A stretch of DNA of 12,910 nt from Gammaproteobacteria bacterium (GCA_019136395.1 JAGVUH010000275.1:1-12910), one strand, 5' to 3'. Positions 1 to 6,642 are shown, counted from the stretch's first letter. Made by a program: numbers and translations. The notes: generated by a model not told the origin, from the letters alone.

Positions 1-369
1 GAAGTCATCGAGCCCCTCTTCCCGGGCTACCTCTTCATCCGCCTCGACATGCTGACCCGGGACAGCTCACCCATCCGCTCCACCCGCGGCGCCCTCGGCC
101 TGGTCCGCTTTGGCGGAGAGCCGGCCATCGTCCCGGCGGAGCTGATCGAGCAGCTCATCGCCGCCGCGACCGACGAACCGGGCGTCGTGCGCCAGGAGCA
201 CCTCTTCCAGCCCGGCGACCGCGTCCAGATCCTCAGCGGGCCCTTCACCGGCCTTCCCGCCAGCATCCTCGCCGAGACCGGCGAGGAGCGCGTCCAACTC
301 CTCCTCGACCTGCTGGGGCGGACCAACAAGGTCCTTGTCTCCCGCCATCAGATCGCCCCGGAAGCCTGA
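1..369 (+). CDS. rfaH: RfaH-type transcription antitermination factor (NusG paralogue), 5' end missing
   Basis: The last 122 residues of a NusG-family protein; the reading frame is open from the first base of the window and ends at TGA 367-369. The motif EPLFPGYLFIRLD (visible residues 4-16) is the NusG N-terminal domain core, and VRFGGEPAIVP (35-45) closely matches E. coli RfaH as I recall it. A KOW-type C-terminal domain follows, starting near FQPGDRVQILSGPFTG (69-84). Family knowledge: RfaH binds RNA polymerase at ops elements in long operons, suppresses Rho-dependent termination, and recruits ribosomes through a refolding C-terminal domain. About 40-50 residues are missing compared with the usual 160-175. 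The ATG at position 49 is internal and is not the true start. The gene points towards the qmo/hdr operon on the opposite strand. An ordinary NusG is the alternative, but the FGGEPAIVP signature favours RfaH. Confidence 0.85.
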   Translation, partial: EVIEPLFPGYLFIRLDMLTRDSSPIRSTRGALGLVRFGGEPAIVPAELIEQLIAAATDEPGVVRQEHLFQPGDRVQILSGPFTGLPASILAETGEERVQLLLDLLGRTNKVLVSRHQIAPEA

Positions 370-417
370 CCCTGGGCGCCATCGCGCCCGAACTTTGGTT
401 TCCACGCTCATCGACAA

Positions 418-518
418 GGGTCGGGGGCGTTTGGCGGGGGTGTCGACAGCTTGGATGCTGTCGTCAAGCCTACAGGGACCCTATTCACGGCGTTCCCCCG
501 CCAGACGCTACCCGACCC
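418..518 (+). repeat. Structured repeat copy A: long imperfect inverted repeat enclosing a hairpin and conserved core
   Basis: The outer arms are 418-440 and 495-518. They pair over almost their whole length: GGGTCGGG with CCCGACCC at the outside and GGCGGGGG with CCCCCGCC at the inside, with a short mismatched or bulged stretch between. Inside lies a 7-bp hairpin at 444-463 (CGACAGC, 6-base loop, GCTGTCG). It runs into a core, GTCGTCAAGCCT (460-471) followed by ACAGGGAC, that recurs in inverted orientation at 10828-10854 (24 of 27 positions identical over 453-479). The element begins 49 bases after the rfaH stop. There is no T-run, so it is not an ordinary intrinsic terminator. It may be a REP-like or small transposon-derived repeat, or a structured 3' RNA element; the sequence does not decide which. 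Confidence 0.65.
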
Positions 519-550
519 GGGAGCGCCACCAACTGATTGGCGGTGAGAAC

Positions 551-575
551 AAAAAAGGCCCGCTTAGCGGGCCTT
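551..575 (-). terminator. Rho-independent terminator of the qmo-hdr operon
   Basis: A perfect 9-bp stem (AAGGCCCGC at 555-563 and GCGGGCCTT at 567-575) with a 3-base loop. On the minus strand it is followed by a run of six T (551-556). It lies about 65 bases past the hdrB stop codon, which is the expected place for the operon terminator. On the plus strand only two T follow the stem, so termination of rfaH transcripts here would be weak. Confidence 0.9.
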
Positions 576-639
576 CAAGGCTGGTGCTCAGGGCCGACGC
601 AACTCCGCAAGCAACCCTGAAGCAGCTCGGGCGAAGGAG

Positions 640-1539
640 CTACTTCGCTGCCAGATCGTCCAGGGCCTTGGCGGGGATGATCTGGGCGTTGAGGGCGGCC
701 TCCTTGGCGCTGCGGCCGAAGGCGACGGCCATCAGGTTCGAGTAGTAGACCACCGGCATCTTGAACTGGGTGCCGTAGGTGGCGTTGATCTCGTCCTGGT
801 AGACCTCGACATTCATCTGGCACACCGGGCAGGGGGTGACGATGAGGTCGGCACCATGGTCGTAGGCGGCCTCGATGATGCCCTTGACCATCTCCTGGGA
901 CTTGGCCGGCTCGGAGAAGGCCAGGGCGCCGCCGCAGCATTGCACCTTCTTCTCGTAGCCGGTCAGGGCGTCACCGCCCAATGCCTCCACCAGCTTGTCC
1001 AGATAGCGGGGGTTCTCGTAGGACTCGCCGGCGATGCCGAAGGGACGGTTGGTCTGGCAGCCGACGTAGCCGGCGATCTTGATCCCGGACAGGGGCTTCT
1101 TGACCTTGGCGGCGATGGTGTCGTAGCCGATGTCCTCCACCAGCACCTCGGCCATGTGCTTGATAGGAGTCGCGTTCTTGAGCTTGAGGCCGGCCTCCGC
1201 CAGGGCGGTGTTGCACTCGGCCAGCAGGGACTGGTCCTCGTGCAGGCGCTCGGCGGCCTCGCGGGTGGACAGCCAGCAGGCGGCGCAGGTGGCGACGATG
1301 TCCTGGCCGGCGTGGTGTTGCTCGGAGAGGGCGATGTTGCGCGCCGACAGGGTCAGACGCGGCAGCTCGCCACCGCCGGCGTAGCCGATGGAGGCGGCAC
1401 AGCAGTTCCAGTCCGGGATTTCGTTGAGCTGGATGTCGAGCTCCTCGCACATGGTCTGGACCGAGACCAGGTAGTTGGAGGAGGAGGCGCCCTTCTGGGA
1501 GGAGCAGCCGGGATAGAAGGAATATTGTCGCTTGGCCAT
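640..1539 (-). CDS. hdrB: HdrB-like protein with two CCG domains (heterodisulfide reductase subunit B type)
   Basis: A 299-residue protein with both cysteine-rich CCG domains intact. The first has C12, C46-C47, C85 and C88; the second has C161, C201-C202, C237 and C240. In methanogen HdrB these motifs bind non-cubane 4Fe-4S clusters that cleave the CoM-S-S-CoB disulfide. In sulfur oxidisers HdrB occurs with QmoAB in place of QmoC, and its substrate there is not established. No membrane segment or signal peptide is visible, so a cytoplasmic place is inferred. I chose the ATG at 1539 because AGGAG stands about 7 bases upstream and the protein then begins MAKRQYSFYPGC, as in the family. A longer frame to 1575 would overlap hdrC. 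It is the last gene of the operon, 13 bp after hdrC. Confidence 0.92.
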   Translation of the reverse strand: MAKRQYSFYPGCSSQKGASSSNYLVSVQTMCEELDIQLNEIPDWNCCAASIGYAGGGELPRLTLSARNIALSEQHHAGQDIVATCAACWLSTREAAERLHEDQSLLAECNTALAEAGLKLKNATPIKHMAEVLVEDIGYDTIAAKVKKPLSGIKIAGYVGCQTNRPFGIAGESYENPRYLDKLVEALGGDALTGYEKKVQCCGGALAFSEPAKSQEMVKGIIEAAYDHGADLIVTPCPVCQMNVEVYQDEINATYGTQFKMPVVYYSNLMAVAFGRSAKEAALNAQIIPAKALDDLAAK

Positions 1540-1552
1540 GGGTGTCTCCTCT

Positions 1553-2191
1553 TCAGGCGCCCTGACGGGCGCCATGCTGGGCGATACGGGCGTCTTCCAG
1601 CTCCTGGGCCTTCTGGATGACTTTCTGGAAGCCGCTCAGGTCCTTGACGGCATGGCCGCCGAGGATCTCCATGGGATTCATGCGGCCGGTCTTCATCATG
1701 TTCATGCCCAGCTTCTGCTTCTTGAGGGCGGTCTTGACGCCTTCGCCGAAGCCGTTCATGAAGTATAGGGCTAGGCCGAGCTTCAGCTCGTTGACCCGCC
1801 CCTTCTTCATCAGGTTGTCCCAGAACATCTGGGCGAAACGGGCCGTCGGCTGGTTCTGGGGCACCAGACCCAGGCGTTTGGCGTAGGTGGCCAGGCCGTG
1901 CATGATGTGGGTGATGGGCAGTTCCCGCGGGCAGCGCACGATGCAGTTGTAGCAGGAGGTGCACATCCACATAGAGTCGGAGGACAGGACCTCCTCGCGC
2001 TTGCCCGCGCGGATCATCATGAAGATTTCCTGCGGGGGGTGGGCCCAGAACTTGCCCAGGGGGCAGGAGCCGGAGCACACGCCACACTGCATGCACATCT
2101 TGACCCACTCGCCCTCCTCGACGTTGGCCTCCACCTCCTTGAGGAAGTTGGTGCGATACCTTTCGATCATCGCCGTGTTCAGATCGCTCAT
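1553..2191 (-). CDS. hdrC: HdrC-like iron-sulfur protein (two 4Fe-4S clusters)
   Basis: A 212-residue protein with two ferredoxin-type motifs, CMQCGVCSGSCP (C33, C36, C39, C43) and CTSCYNCIVRCP (C77, C80, C83, C87). This is the layout of HdrC and of the N-terminal half of QmoC. QmoC would continue into a cytochrome b-like membrane domain. Here the remainder (about residues 90-212) is charged and helical with no hydrophobic span, so the protein is soluble. Its expected role is to pass electrons between the flavin subunits QmoA/QmoB and the CCG clusters of HdrB. The ATG at 2191 is preceded by AGAGAGGA about 9 bases upstream. The gene follows qmoB after 48 bp that contain a strong GC hairpin, and precedes hdrB by 13 bp. 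Confidence 0.92.
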   Translation of the reverse strand: MSDLNTAMIERYRTNFLKEVEANVEEGEWVKMCMQCGVCSGSCPLGKFWAHPPQEIFMMIRAGKREEVLSSDSMWMCTSCYNCIVRCPRELPITHIMHGLATYAKRLGLVPQNQPTARFAQMFWDNLMKKGRVNELKLGLALYFMNGFGEGVKTALKKQKLGMNMMKTGRMNPMEILGGHAVKDLSGFQKVIQKAQELEDARIAQHGARQGA

Positions 2192-2209
2192 TGTCGGTAT
2201 TCCTCTCTC

Positions 2210-2235
2210 CTGGGGCGCGCCGGGGCGCGCCCCAG
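2210..2235 (-). repeat. Perfect 12-bp GC-rich inverted repeat between qmoB and hdrC
   Basis: CTGGGGCGCGCC, two bases, then GGCGCGCCCCAG: a perfect 12-bp inverted repeat filling half of the 48-bp qmoB-hdrC gap. In the mRNA it would form a very stable hairpin just after the qmoB stop (2240-2242) and about 10 bases before the hdrC ribosome binding site. No T-run follows, so it is more likely an mRNA stability or processing element, or a partial attenuator, than a full terminator. Confidence 0.75.
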
Positions 2236-2239
2236 CTCG

Positions 2240-4525
2240 TCAGAACTTGAAGGGGCTCATGCCGATCTTTTCGACCGTCGCGGCCATGTCGTTGATGAGT
2301 TGCGGGGCCCGCTGGACGTCGGTGATGGCGACCTCGTAGACCTGGATGCGCTCCTGCTCCAGGTTGAGCTGCTGGAGGGTGTCGCCCACCTTGCTCAGGC
2401 GTTCGGCGGCCATCTTGGAGCCGCGCACGAAGTGGCACTGGTAGTCGTCGTCGCGGCGGCAGCCCATGAGGACGATGCCGTCATAGCCCGAGTTCAGGGC
2501 GTCCGTGATCCAGGACAGGCTGACCGAGCCCAGGCAGCGCACCGGGATGACGCGGGCGAAGGGCGAGATCTGGCCGCCGGACTGGGCGGCCATGTCCAGG
2601 GCGGGGTAGGCGTCGTTCTCGCAGGCCAGGGCCAGGATGCGCGGCTTCTCGGAGAACTCGTCCGGCATGTCCACGGCCTTGATCTGCTGGCCGACGCTAT
2701 CGATGGAGTAGTTCTCGAAGGAGATGACGCGCACCGGGCAGGCGCCCATGCAGGTACCGCAGCGCCGGCAGCGGGACTCGTTGAACTGCGGGTAACGCTG
2801 CTCGTCCTCGTTGATGGCGCCGAAGGGGCATTCCACGGTGCAGCGCTTGCACTGGGTGCAGCCTTCCTTGCGGAAGGTCGGGTAGGAGAGGTCGCCAACG
2901 CGCGGGTGGGCGGCGGCGCCGCGGGCGGCGTTCTCGGCGGCCTGGATGGCCTTGAGGGTGGCGCCGGCGGCATCGTCGATAGCCTGTTTCATGTCCATGG
3001 GCCGACGCACGGGACCGGCGGCGTAGATGCCGGTACGGCGGGTCTCATAGGGGAAGCAGATGAAGTGGGAGTCGACAAAGCCGTGCTTCAGGTGCGGCAG
3101 GTCGGTGCCCTGGCGATAGTCGAGGTTGAGGATGGACGGCGGGGCCACCTCCAAGGCCTTGCGCGCGGCGGCCTTCTCCTCCTCGGTGGGGGCCTCGTCC
3201 ACGGCGAGCTGGGCGTAGGGGTCCGGACCCGAGTTGGGCACCTGGCCGGTGGCGAGCACCACCAGGTCGCACTCCATGGCGGTGTCCTCGTCCAGGATCA
3301 GATCCTTGAACTTGACCGTCAGCTTGCCGCCGTTGATGTCCACGGCGCTGGCCTTGCCCTTGGAGAAGGTGACCTGGGCCTGCTGGCCGGCGCGGTAGAA
3401 GTCCTCGCCGGCGGCGCCCGGGGTGCGCAGGTCGTCGAACAGCACGGTGGCGTCGCAGCCCGGGTTCTGGGCCTTGAAGTACATGGCCTGCTTGATGGAC
3501 TCGGTGCAGCAGAAGCCGGAGCAGTAGGGCAGGTGCCCCTCCTGGTTCGAGCGCTGGCCGGCGCATTGGATGAAGGCCACCGCCTTGACCTCCTTGCCGT
3601 CGGAGGGACGCTTGAGGGGCCCGCCGTTGGCGGCCTTGGCCAGTCGCTCCAGCTCGAAGTTGGTGACCACGTCCGGTGACTTGCCGTAGGCGAATTCCGG
3701 CAACAGGTTGGCGTCATAGGGCTTGTAGTCGGTGGCCTGGACGATGGCACCGAAGTTCTCGGTGACCGTGCTGCCGGACTCGACGCTGATGTCGGCGGAG
3801 AAGCGCCCCGGGGCGCCACTGGTCTTGGTGACCTTGGCGTTGAGATGGACCTGGATCCTGGGGTTGGCCTGGATGGCGGCGATCATCTCGGCCACGCCCG
3901 GCTCCTCGGGCTGGGGCAGGGGCGCGGTGCGGGCGTTGGAGACGCCGACTGGGGCGGCGCGGAAGGGCACGCGCTTGTAGAGGTCCTTGTAGACCCCGCC
4001 CAGTTCACCCTCGTCGCACACCAGGTGCACGCCGTAGCCGGCCTTGGCCGCCTCCAGGGCGGAGGTCATGGCGGTGACGCCGTTGCCCACCACCAGCAGG
4101 CTGCGGTTGAGGGTCTGCTCACCGGAGCCGGTGGGCTGGGTCATGAAGCGGACCTCGGCGCAGGCCATGCGCACATAGTCGTCCGCCATCTCCTGGGTGG
4201 TCTCCTGGTGCTCGTCACCCTCGGGGCGCAGCCAGATGACGCCCTCGCGCAGGTTGGCGCGGGACATGGCCACCTCGGGGAAGCTGAAGGCCTCGACCTT
4301 GGCCCGCCGCGAGCAGGCGGCGATCATGATGTGGGTGGCGTTGCCGGCGGCGATGTCGTCGCGGATCAGTTGCACGCCCTCGGCGGAGCACAGCATGGGG
4401 TGCTCCTTGCAGGCGGCCATCTTGCCTTCCCGGGTGGCGATCTGGGAGAGCTGCCTGGCGTCCAGGCGCTCACCGATGCCGCAGCCGGTGCACAGGTAGC
4501 CGGCGAATTTCTTGTCTGCTGCCAT
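2240..4525 (-). CDS. qmoB: QmoB: flavin and iron-sulfur subunit of the quinone-interacting oxidoreductase complex, HdrA/MvhD type
   Basis: A 761-residue HdrA-like flavoprotein. The N-terminus has CTGCGIGE (C12, C15) and further cysteines (C39, C46), typical of QmoB. A dinucleotide-binding motif VVGNGVTAM lies at 145-153, and the HdrA-type region FIQCAGQRS...CSGFCC at 319-340. Two ferredoxin clusters follow: C556, C559, C562, C566 and C586, C589, C592, C596. The C-terminus from about 627 is an MvhD/FlpD-like domain (C635, C664, GCRRDDDYQCHF 688-699) that in hydrogenase-Hdr complexes passes electrons to HdrA. With QmoA it is expected to exchange electrons with APS reductase in the cytoplasm. 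The start at 4525 has GGAGGG about 9 bases upstream; that site overlaps the qmoA stop, and the gap is only 4 bp, suggesting coupled translation. A longer frame to 4594 would overlap qmoA and lacks family similarity. Confidence 0.93.
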   Translation of the reverse strand: MAADKKFAGYLCTGCGIGERLDARQLSQIATREGKMAACKEHPMLCSAEGVQLIRDDIAAGNATHIMIAACSRRAKVEAFSFPEVAMSRANLREGVIWLRPEGDEHQETTQEMADDYVRMACAEVRFMTQPTGSGEQTLNRSLLVVGNGVTAMTSALEAAKAGYGVHLVCDEGELGGVYKDLYKRVPFRAAPVGVSNARTAPLPQPEEPGVAEMIAAIQANPRIQVHLNAKVTKTSGAPGRFSADISVESGSTVTENFGAIVQATDYKPYDANLLPEFAYGKSPDVVTNFELERLAKAANGGPLKRPSDGKEVKAVAFIQCAGQRSNQEGHLPYCSGFCCTESIKQAMYFKAQNPGCDATVLFDDLRTPGAAGEDFYRAGQQAQVTFSKGKASAVDINGGKLTVKFKDLILDEDTAMECDLVVLATGQVPNSGPDPYAQLAVDEAPTEEEKAAARKALEVAPPSILNLDYRQGTDLPHLKHGFVDSHFICFPYETRRTGIYAAGPVRRPMDMKQAIDDAAGATLKAIQAAENAARGAAAHPRVGDLSYPTFRKEGCTQCKRCTVECPFGAINEDEQRYPQFNESRCRRCGTCMGACPVRVISFENYSIDSVGQQIKAVDMPDEFSEKPRILALACENDAYPALDMAAQSGGQISPFARVIPVRCLGSVSLSWITDALNSGYDGIVLMGCRRDDDYQCHFVRGSKMAAERLSKVGDTLQQLNLEQERIQVYEVAITDVQRAPQLINDMAATVEKIGMSPFKF

Positions 4526-4529
4526 GGAA

Positions 4530-5813
4530 TTAACCCTCCACTCCGGCGGCGCCGTGAACGACCTGGATGGCGCGCAGCGCCGCGCCGGTGGCATGCTGGA
4601 CCGCCCGGTTCACGTCCAGGGCATCCGAGGCGCAGCCGGCGGCGAAGACGCCGCCATTGGCCTCGTCGGCCTCGATGAAGCCCTCGCGGTTCAGGACGAT
4701 GTCGACGGGGAAGCTGGCCTGATCCACCGAGGGCTCCATGCCGATGGCCAGGACCACCAGGTCGAAGCTGTCCGCGTAACGGTTGTAGCCCTCGGTGTCC
4801 ACGCCATGGACCACCGGGTTGCCCTCCTTGTCGGCGACGATGGAGGCGGGCTTGGACTTGATGAACTTGACCTGTTCGATGCCGCGCACCTTGGCGTAGA
4901 AGTCCTCGAAGCGGTCGATGGCGCGCAGGTCGATGTAATAGACGCTCACATCCGCGTCCTTACCCCAGGCGTCGGCCACGTAGGTACACTGCTTGAGGCT
5001 GGCCATGCAGCAGATGCGCGAGCAGTGCAACAGGTGGTTGCGGTCGCGGGAGCCGGCGCACTGGATGAAGGCGACCTTCTTGGCCTCCTTGCCGTCGGAG
5101 GGCCGCACCAGCTTGCCGCCGGTCGGGCCCTGGGGATCGGCCAGGCGCTCGAACTCCACCGAGGTGATGACGTTGGGGAAGCGGTCATAGCCGTAGGGCT
5201 GAATCTTGGCGGCATCGTAGGGCTGCCAACCGGTGGCCCAGATGACGGCACCGCAGGGGAAGTCGACGCTCTCTTCCCGCATGTCCAGGTCAATGGCGTT
5301 GTACTTGCAGGCGGCCTTGGCCTGGTCGGCCTCGGGGGTACCGATCAGGCGTGGGTCGAGGACGTACTGGGCCGGGTGGGCCATGCGGTAGGGCAGGTAG
5401 GCGCCCTTACGCTTGCCGAGGCCATAGTTATACTCGTCGTCGAACTCGCTGCTGACGGCCTTCTCGCACTCGCCGCAGGCAGTGCAGTTGCCATTGACAT
5501 AGCGGGGGGAAATCTTGACGGTGGCGGTGTAGTTGCCCTTCTCGCCCTTGAGCCCCGTGACCTCGGCCATGGTGAGGACGCGCAGGTTGGGGTTCATCTT
5601 GGCGCGGCGCTGGTTGATCTCCAGACCACAGGTGGGGAAGCAGAGCTTGGGGAAATACTTGTAGAGCTGGGAGACGCGGCCACCCAGATAAGGACGCTTT
5701 TCAACCAGGACGACCTGCTTGCCGGTCTCGGCGGCCTCGAGGGCGGCGGTCATGCCGCTGATGCCACCACCGACCACCAGAATGGTCTCGTTGGTTGCGA
5801 CGACTTCCGTCAT
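4530..5813 (-). CDS. qmoA: QmoA: HdrA-like flavoprotein subunit of the Qmo complex
   Basis: A 427-residue flavoprotein, the usual QmoA length and shorter than HdrA. The FAD-binding motif VVGGGISGMTAA is at 13-24. The segment KLCFPTCGLEINQRR (56-70) is characteristic of QmoA. CTACGEC (C110, C113, C116) with C169 may hold a cluster, and HdrA-type FIQCAGSRD...CSRICC lies at 249-269. The C-terminus has the second FAD contact, VFAAGCASDALDVNRAV (389-405). Known role: QmoA and QmoB carry electrons between APS reductase (AprBA) and the quinone pool; in sulfur oxidisers the flow runs from sulfite/AMP oxidation towards acceptors. The ATG at 5813 has GGAGGA 7 bases upstream; the frame is open to 5942, but that extension lacks family similarity. 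First gene of the operon; aprBA and sat are not in this window. Confidence 0.94.
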   Translation of the reverse strand: MTEVVATNETILVVGGGISGMTAALEAAETGKQVVLVEKRPYLGGRVSQLYKYFPKLCFPTCGLEINQRRAKMNPNLRVLTMAEVTGLKGEKGNYTATVKISPRYVNGNCTACGECEKAVSSEFDDEYNYGLGKRKGAYLPYRMAHPAQYVLDPRLIGTPEADQAKAACKYNAIDLDMREESVDFPCGAVIWATGWQPYDAAKIQPYGYDRFPNVITSVEFERLADPQGPTGGKLVRPSDGKEAKKVAFIQCAGSRDRNHLLHCSRICCMASLKQCTYVADAWGKDADVSVYYIDLRAIDRFEDFYAKVRGIEQVKFIKSKPASIVADKEGNPVVHGVDTEGYNRYADSFDLVVLAIGMEPSVDQASFPVDIVLNREGFIEADEANGGVFAAGCASDALDVNRAVQHATGAALRAIQVVHGAAGVEG

Positions 5814-5902
5814 GGACTTTCCTCCGTCTAGCGGAATGGGTTTGGCGAACAACCGGACGGGGGGCGAGCGAGTGGCCTCCGCCGTTGCCGTTTTTGCGGA
5901 CC

Positions 5903-5937
5903 CCTTGAAAATCGCCATCCTGGTAATCACTTCAAGG
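5903..5937. repeat. Inverted repeat CCTTGAA-21-TTCAAGG upstream of qmoA
   Basis: Perfect 7-bp arms (5903-5909 and 5931-5937) separated by 21 bases, about 90-125 bases upstream of the qmoA start. This could be a regulator site with half-sites about 2.7 helical turns apart, or a leader hairpin. The arms are short, so chance is possible. Confidence 0.35.
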
Positions 5938-6028
5938 CGCATGGCCAGATCCGGATCCGGTCATGTCTCAAATCAACCTGTTAGAGGTCGTTGCGGCGCC
6001 TACTTCCCGCAGGGCCTGGTCAAGACGT

Positions 6029-6052
6029 AATCCCGCGCAAGGGCGGGATTTT
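6029..6052 (+). terminator. Possible terminator-like hairpin, plus-strand polarity
   Basis: A perfect 8-bp stem AATCCCGC / GCGGGATT (6029-6036 and 6043-6050) with a 6-base loop, followed on the plus strand by a short TTTT (6049-6052). No plus-strand gene lies upstream, so its job is unclear. It may instead be a leader hairpin of qmo transcripts if they start farther upstream. Confidence 0.35.
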
Positions 6053-6156
6053 CACTTGGCGAGAATACCGCCTCGCCCCACCAGTCGCTACTATCCATCA
6101 GGGATAATTCCCAGTAAGCCAGCCGACTAATCAGCGCTCGTCATGGCGCGGTGCCC

Positions 6157-6190
6157 GACTGGGTGGACTGTCCGACGGGGTGGACTGCCT
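6157..6190. repeat. Imperfect 17-bp tandem direct repeat
   Basis: Two adjacent 17-base units (6157-6173 and 6174-6190) share GGGTGGACTG exactly and agree at 14 of 17 positions. They lie about 350 bases upstream of qmoA. They could be paired regulator sites or a small slippage duplication. Confidence 0.4.
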
Positions 6191-6296
6191 GGTGACGGAT
6201 GATGGACGACAGGACGGCGTTCACCGGGAGTGACCGTCGCGGCGGGCGCGGGGCCGTCAGGCAGTCAGCCGTGGTCACCGATGGGGGACGGAGGCA

Positions 6297-6334
6297 ACCA
6301 GGTCAAGCAATCGCGAACGCTCGCTTGACCTGGT
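6297..6334 (-). repeat. Perfect 12-bp inverted repeat, possible ydcH terminator or operator
   Basis: Arms ACCAGGTCAAGC (6297-6308) and GCTTGACCTGGT (6323-6334) are perfectly complementary around a 14-base loop that itself contains GCG-AA-CGC. It lies about 70 bases past the ydcH stop on the minus strand. No strong T-run follows on either strand, so as a terminator it would be atypical. A regulatory site for the qmo operon is also possible. Confidence 0.55.
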
Positions 6335-6402
6335 GAGCAGGTGAGGACGGGTGGGCGCTCGGACCCGGGGCGGGATGGAGATCAGGGGCGACGGAGGTTG
6401 AC

Positions 6403-6642
6403 CTAGCCCTTGCGCAGGCGGGCGTAGATCTCGTCCTTCAGTTCCGCGCGGCGGAATTTCATTGATTCAATGCTTTCGTCGGCGATGGGGGAACCGCGCT
6501 CCTCGAGTTCGCGGATCTCATCATCGAGGCTGTCGTGTCGCTTGACCAGGTCGGCGAACGCCGCGTTGGTCGCGCACAGGGCCTCGAGCTTCTGGTGATA
6601 TTCCGGAAATTCGTGATCGATGTCGTGGTGCTCGGAAAGCAT
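6403..6642 (-). CDS. YdcH/DUF465 family small helical protein
   Basis: A 79-residue protein beginning MLSEHHDIDHEFPEYH, with the HxLxxEFPEY-like N-terminus and the LDDEIRELEERG...RAELKDEIYARL pattern of the YdcH (DUF465) family. It is short, highly charged and predicted to form a helical hairpin or coiled coil; no membrane segment or catalytic motif is seen. The molecular function of the family is not established. The ATG at 6642 has GAGG 5 bases upstream. It lies 123 bp downstream of EF-G on the same strand, with a GC hairpin between, so it may be cotranscribed or expressed separately. No link to the qmo operon is evident beyond proximity. Confidence 0.85.
   Translation of the reverse strand: MLSEHHDIDHEFPEYHQKLEALCATNAAFADLVKRHDSLDDEIRELEERGSPIADESIESMKFRRAELKDEIYARLRKG

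Larger units (their letters stand above)
5814..6402. other. 589-bp gene-free region upstream of qmoA
   Basis: No open frame here looks coding on either strand. The region should hold the promoter and leader of the qmo operon and the 3' end of the ydcH unit, but I could not pick out a convincing sigma-70 promoter for qmoA. It does contain several repeats, listed separately: inverted repeats at 5903-5937, 6029-6050 and 6297-6334, a 17-bp direct repeat at 6157-6190, and a perfect 10-bp palindrome CCGGATCCGG at 5951-5960. No tRNA, recognised riboswitch or known small RNA was seen. Confidence 0.7.

Noticed and set aside
1898..3679. A 593-codon open frame on the plus strand, opposite qmoB and part of hdrC
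   Set aside because: It is a mirror of GC-rich codons on the minus strand: composition dominated by G, A, V, L and H, no recognisable domain, and it runs across the qmoB-hdrC boundary.
640..5813. The sHdr sulfur oxidation system (hdrC1B1A, hdrC2B2, lipoate-binding protein)
   Set aside because: The order is qmoA-qmoB-hdrC-hdrB with a single hdrC and hdrB and no lipoate-binding protein; the flavoproteins have QmoA and QmoB features, including the MvhD-like domain of QmoB.
4512..5831. A 439-codon plus-strand frame opposite qmoA
   Set aside because: Same kind of antisense shadow. The minus strand here has clear QmoA motifs and a ribosome binding site.
5814..5942. N-terminal extension of qmoA to an ATG at 5942
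   Set aside because: The extension lacks family similarity, and a strong ribosome binding site stands before the ATG at 5813. The same reasoning rejects the longer frames of qmoB (to 4594), hdrB (to 1575) and EF-G (to 8907).
6098..6114. TCAGGGATAATTCCCAG, which recurs with one extra base at 12486-12503
   Set aside because: The second copy overlaps the pncA stop codon and last codons, and a match of this length with one gap is within reach of chance in a 13-kb two-strand comparison.
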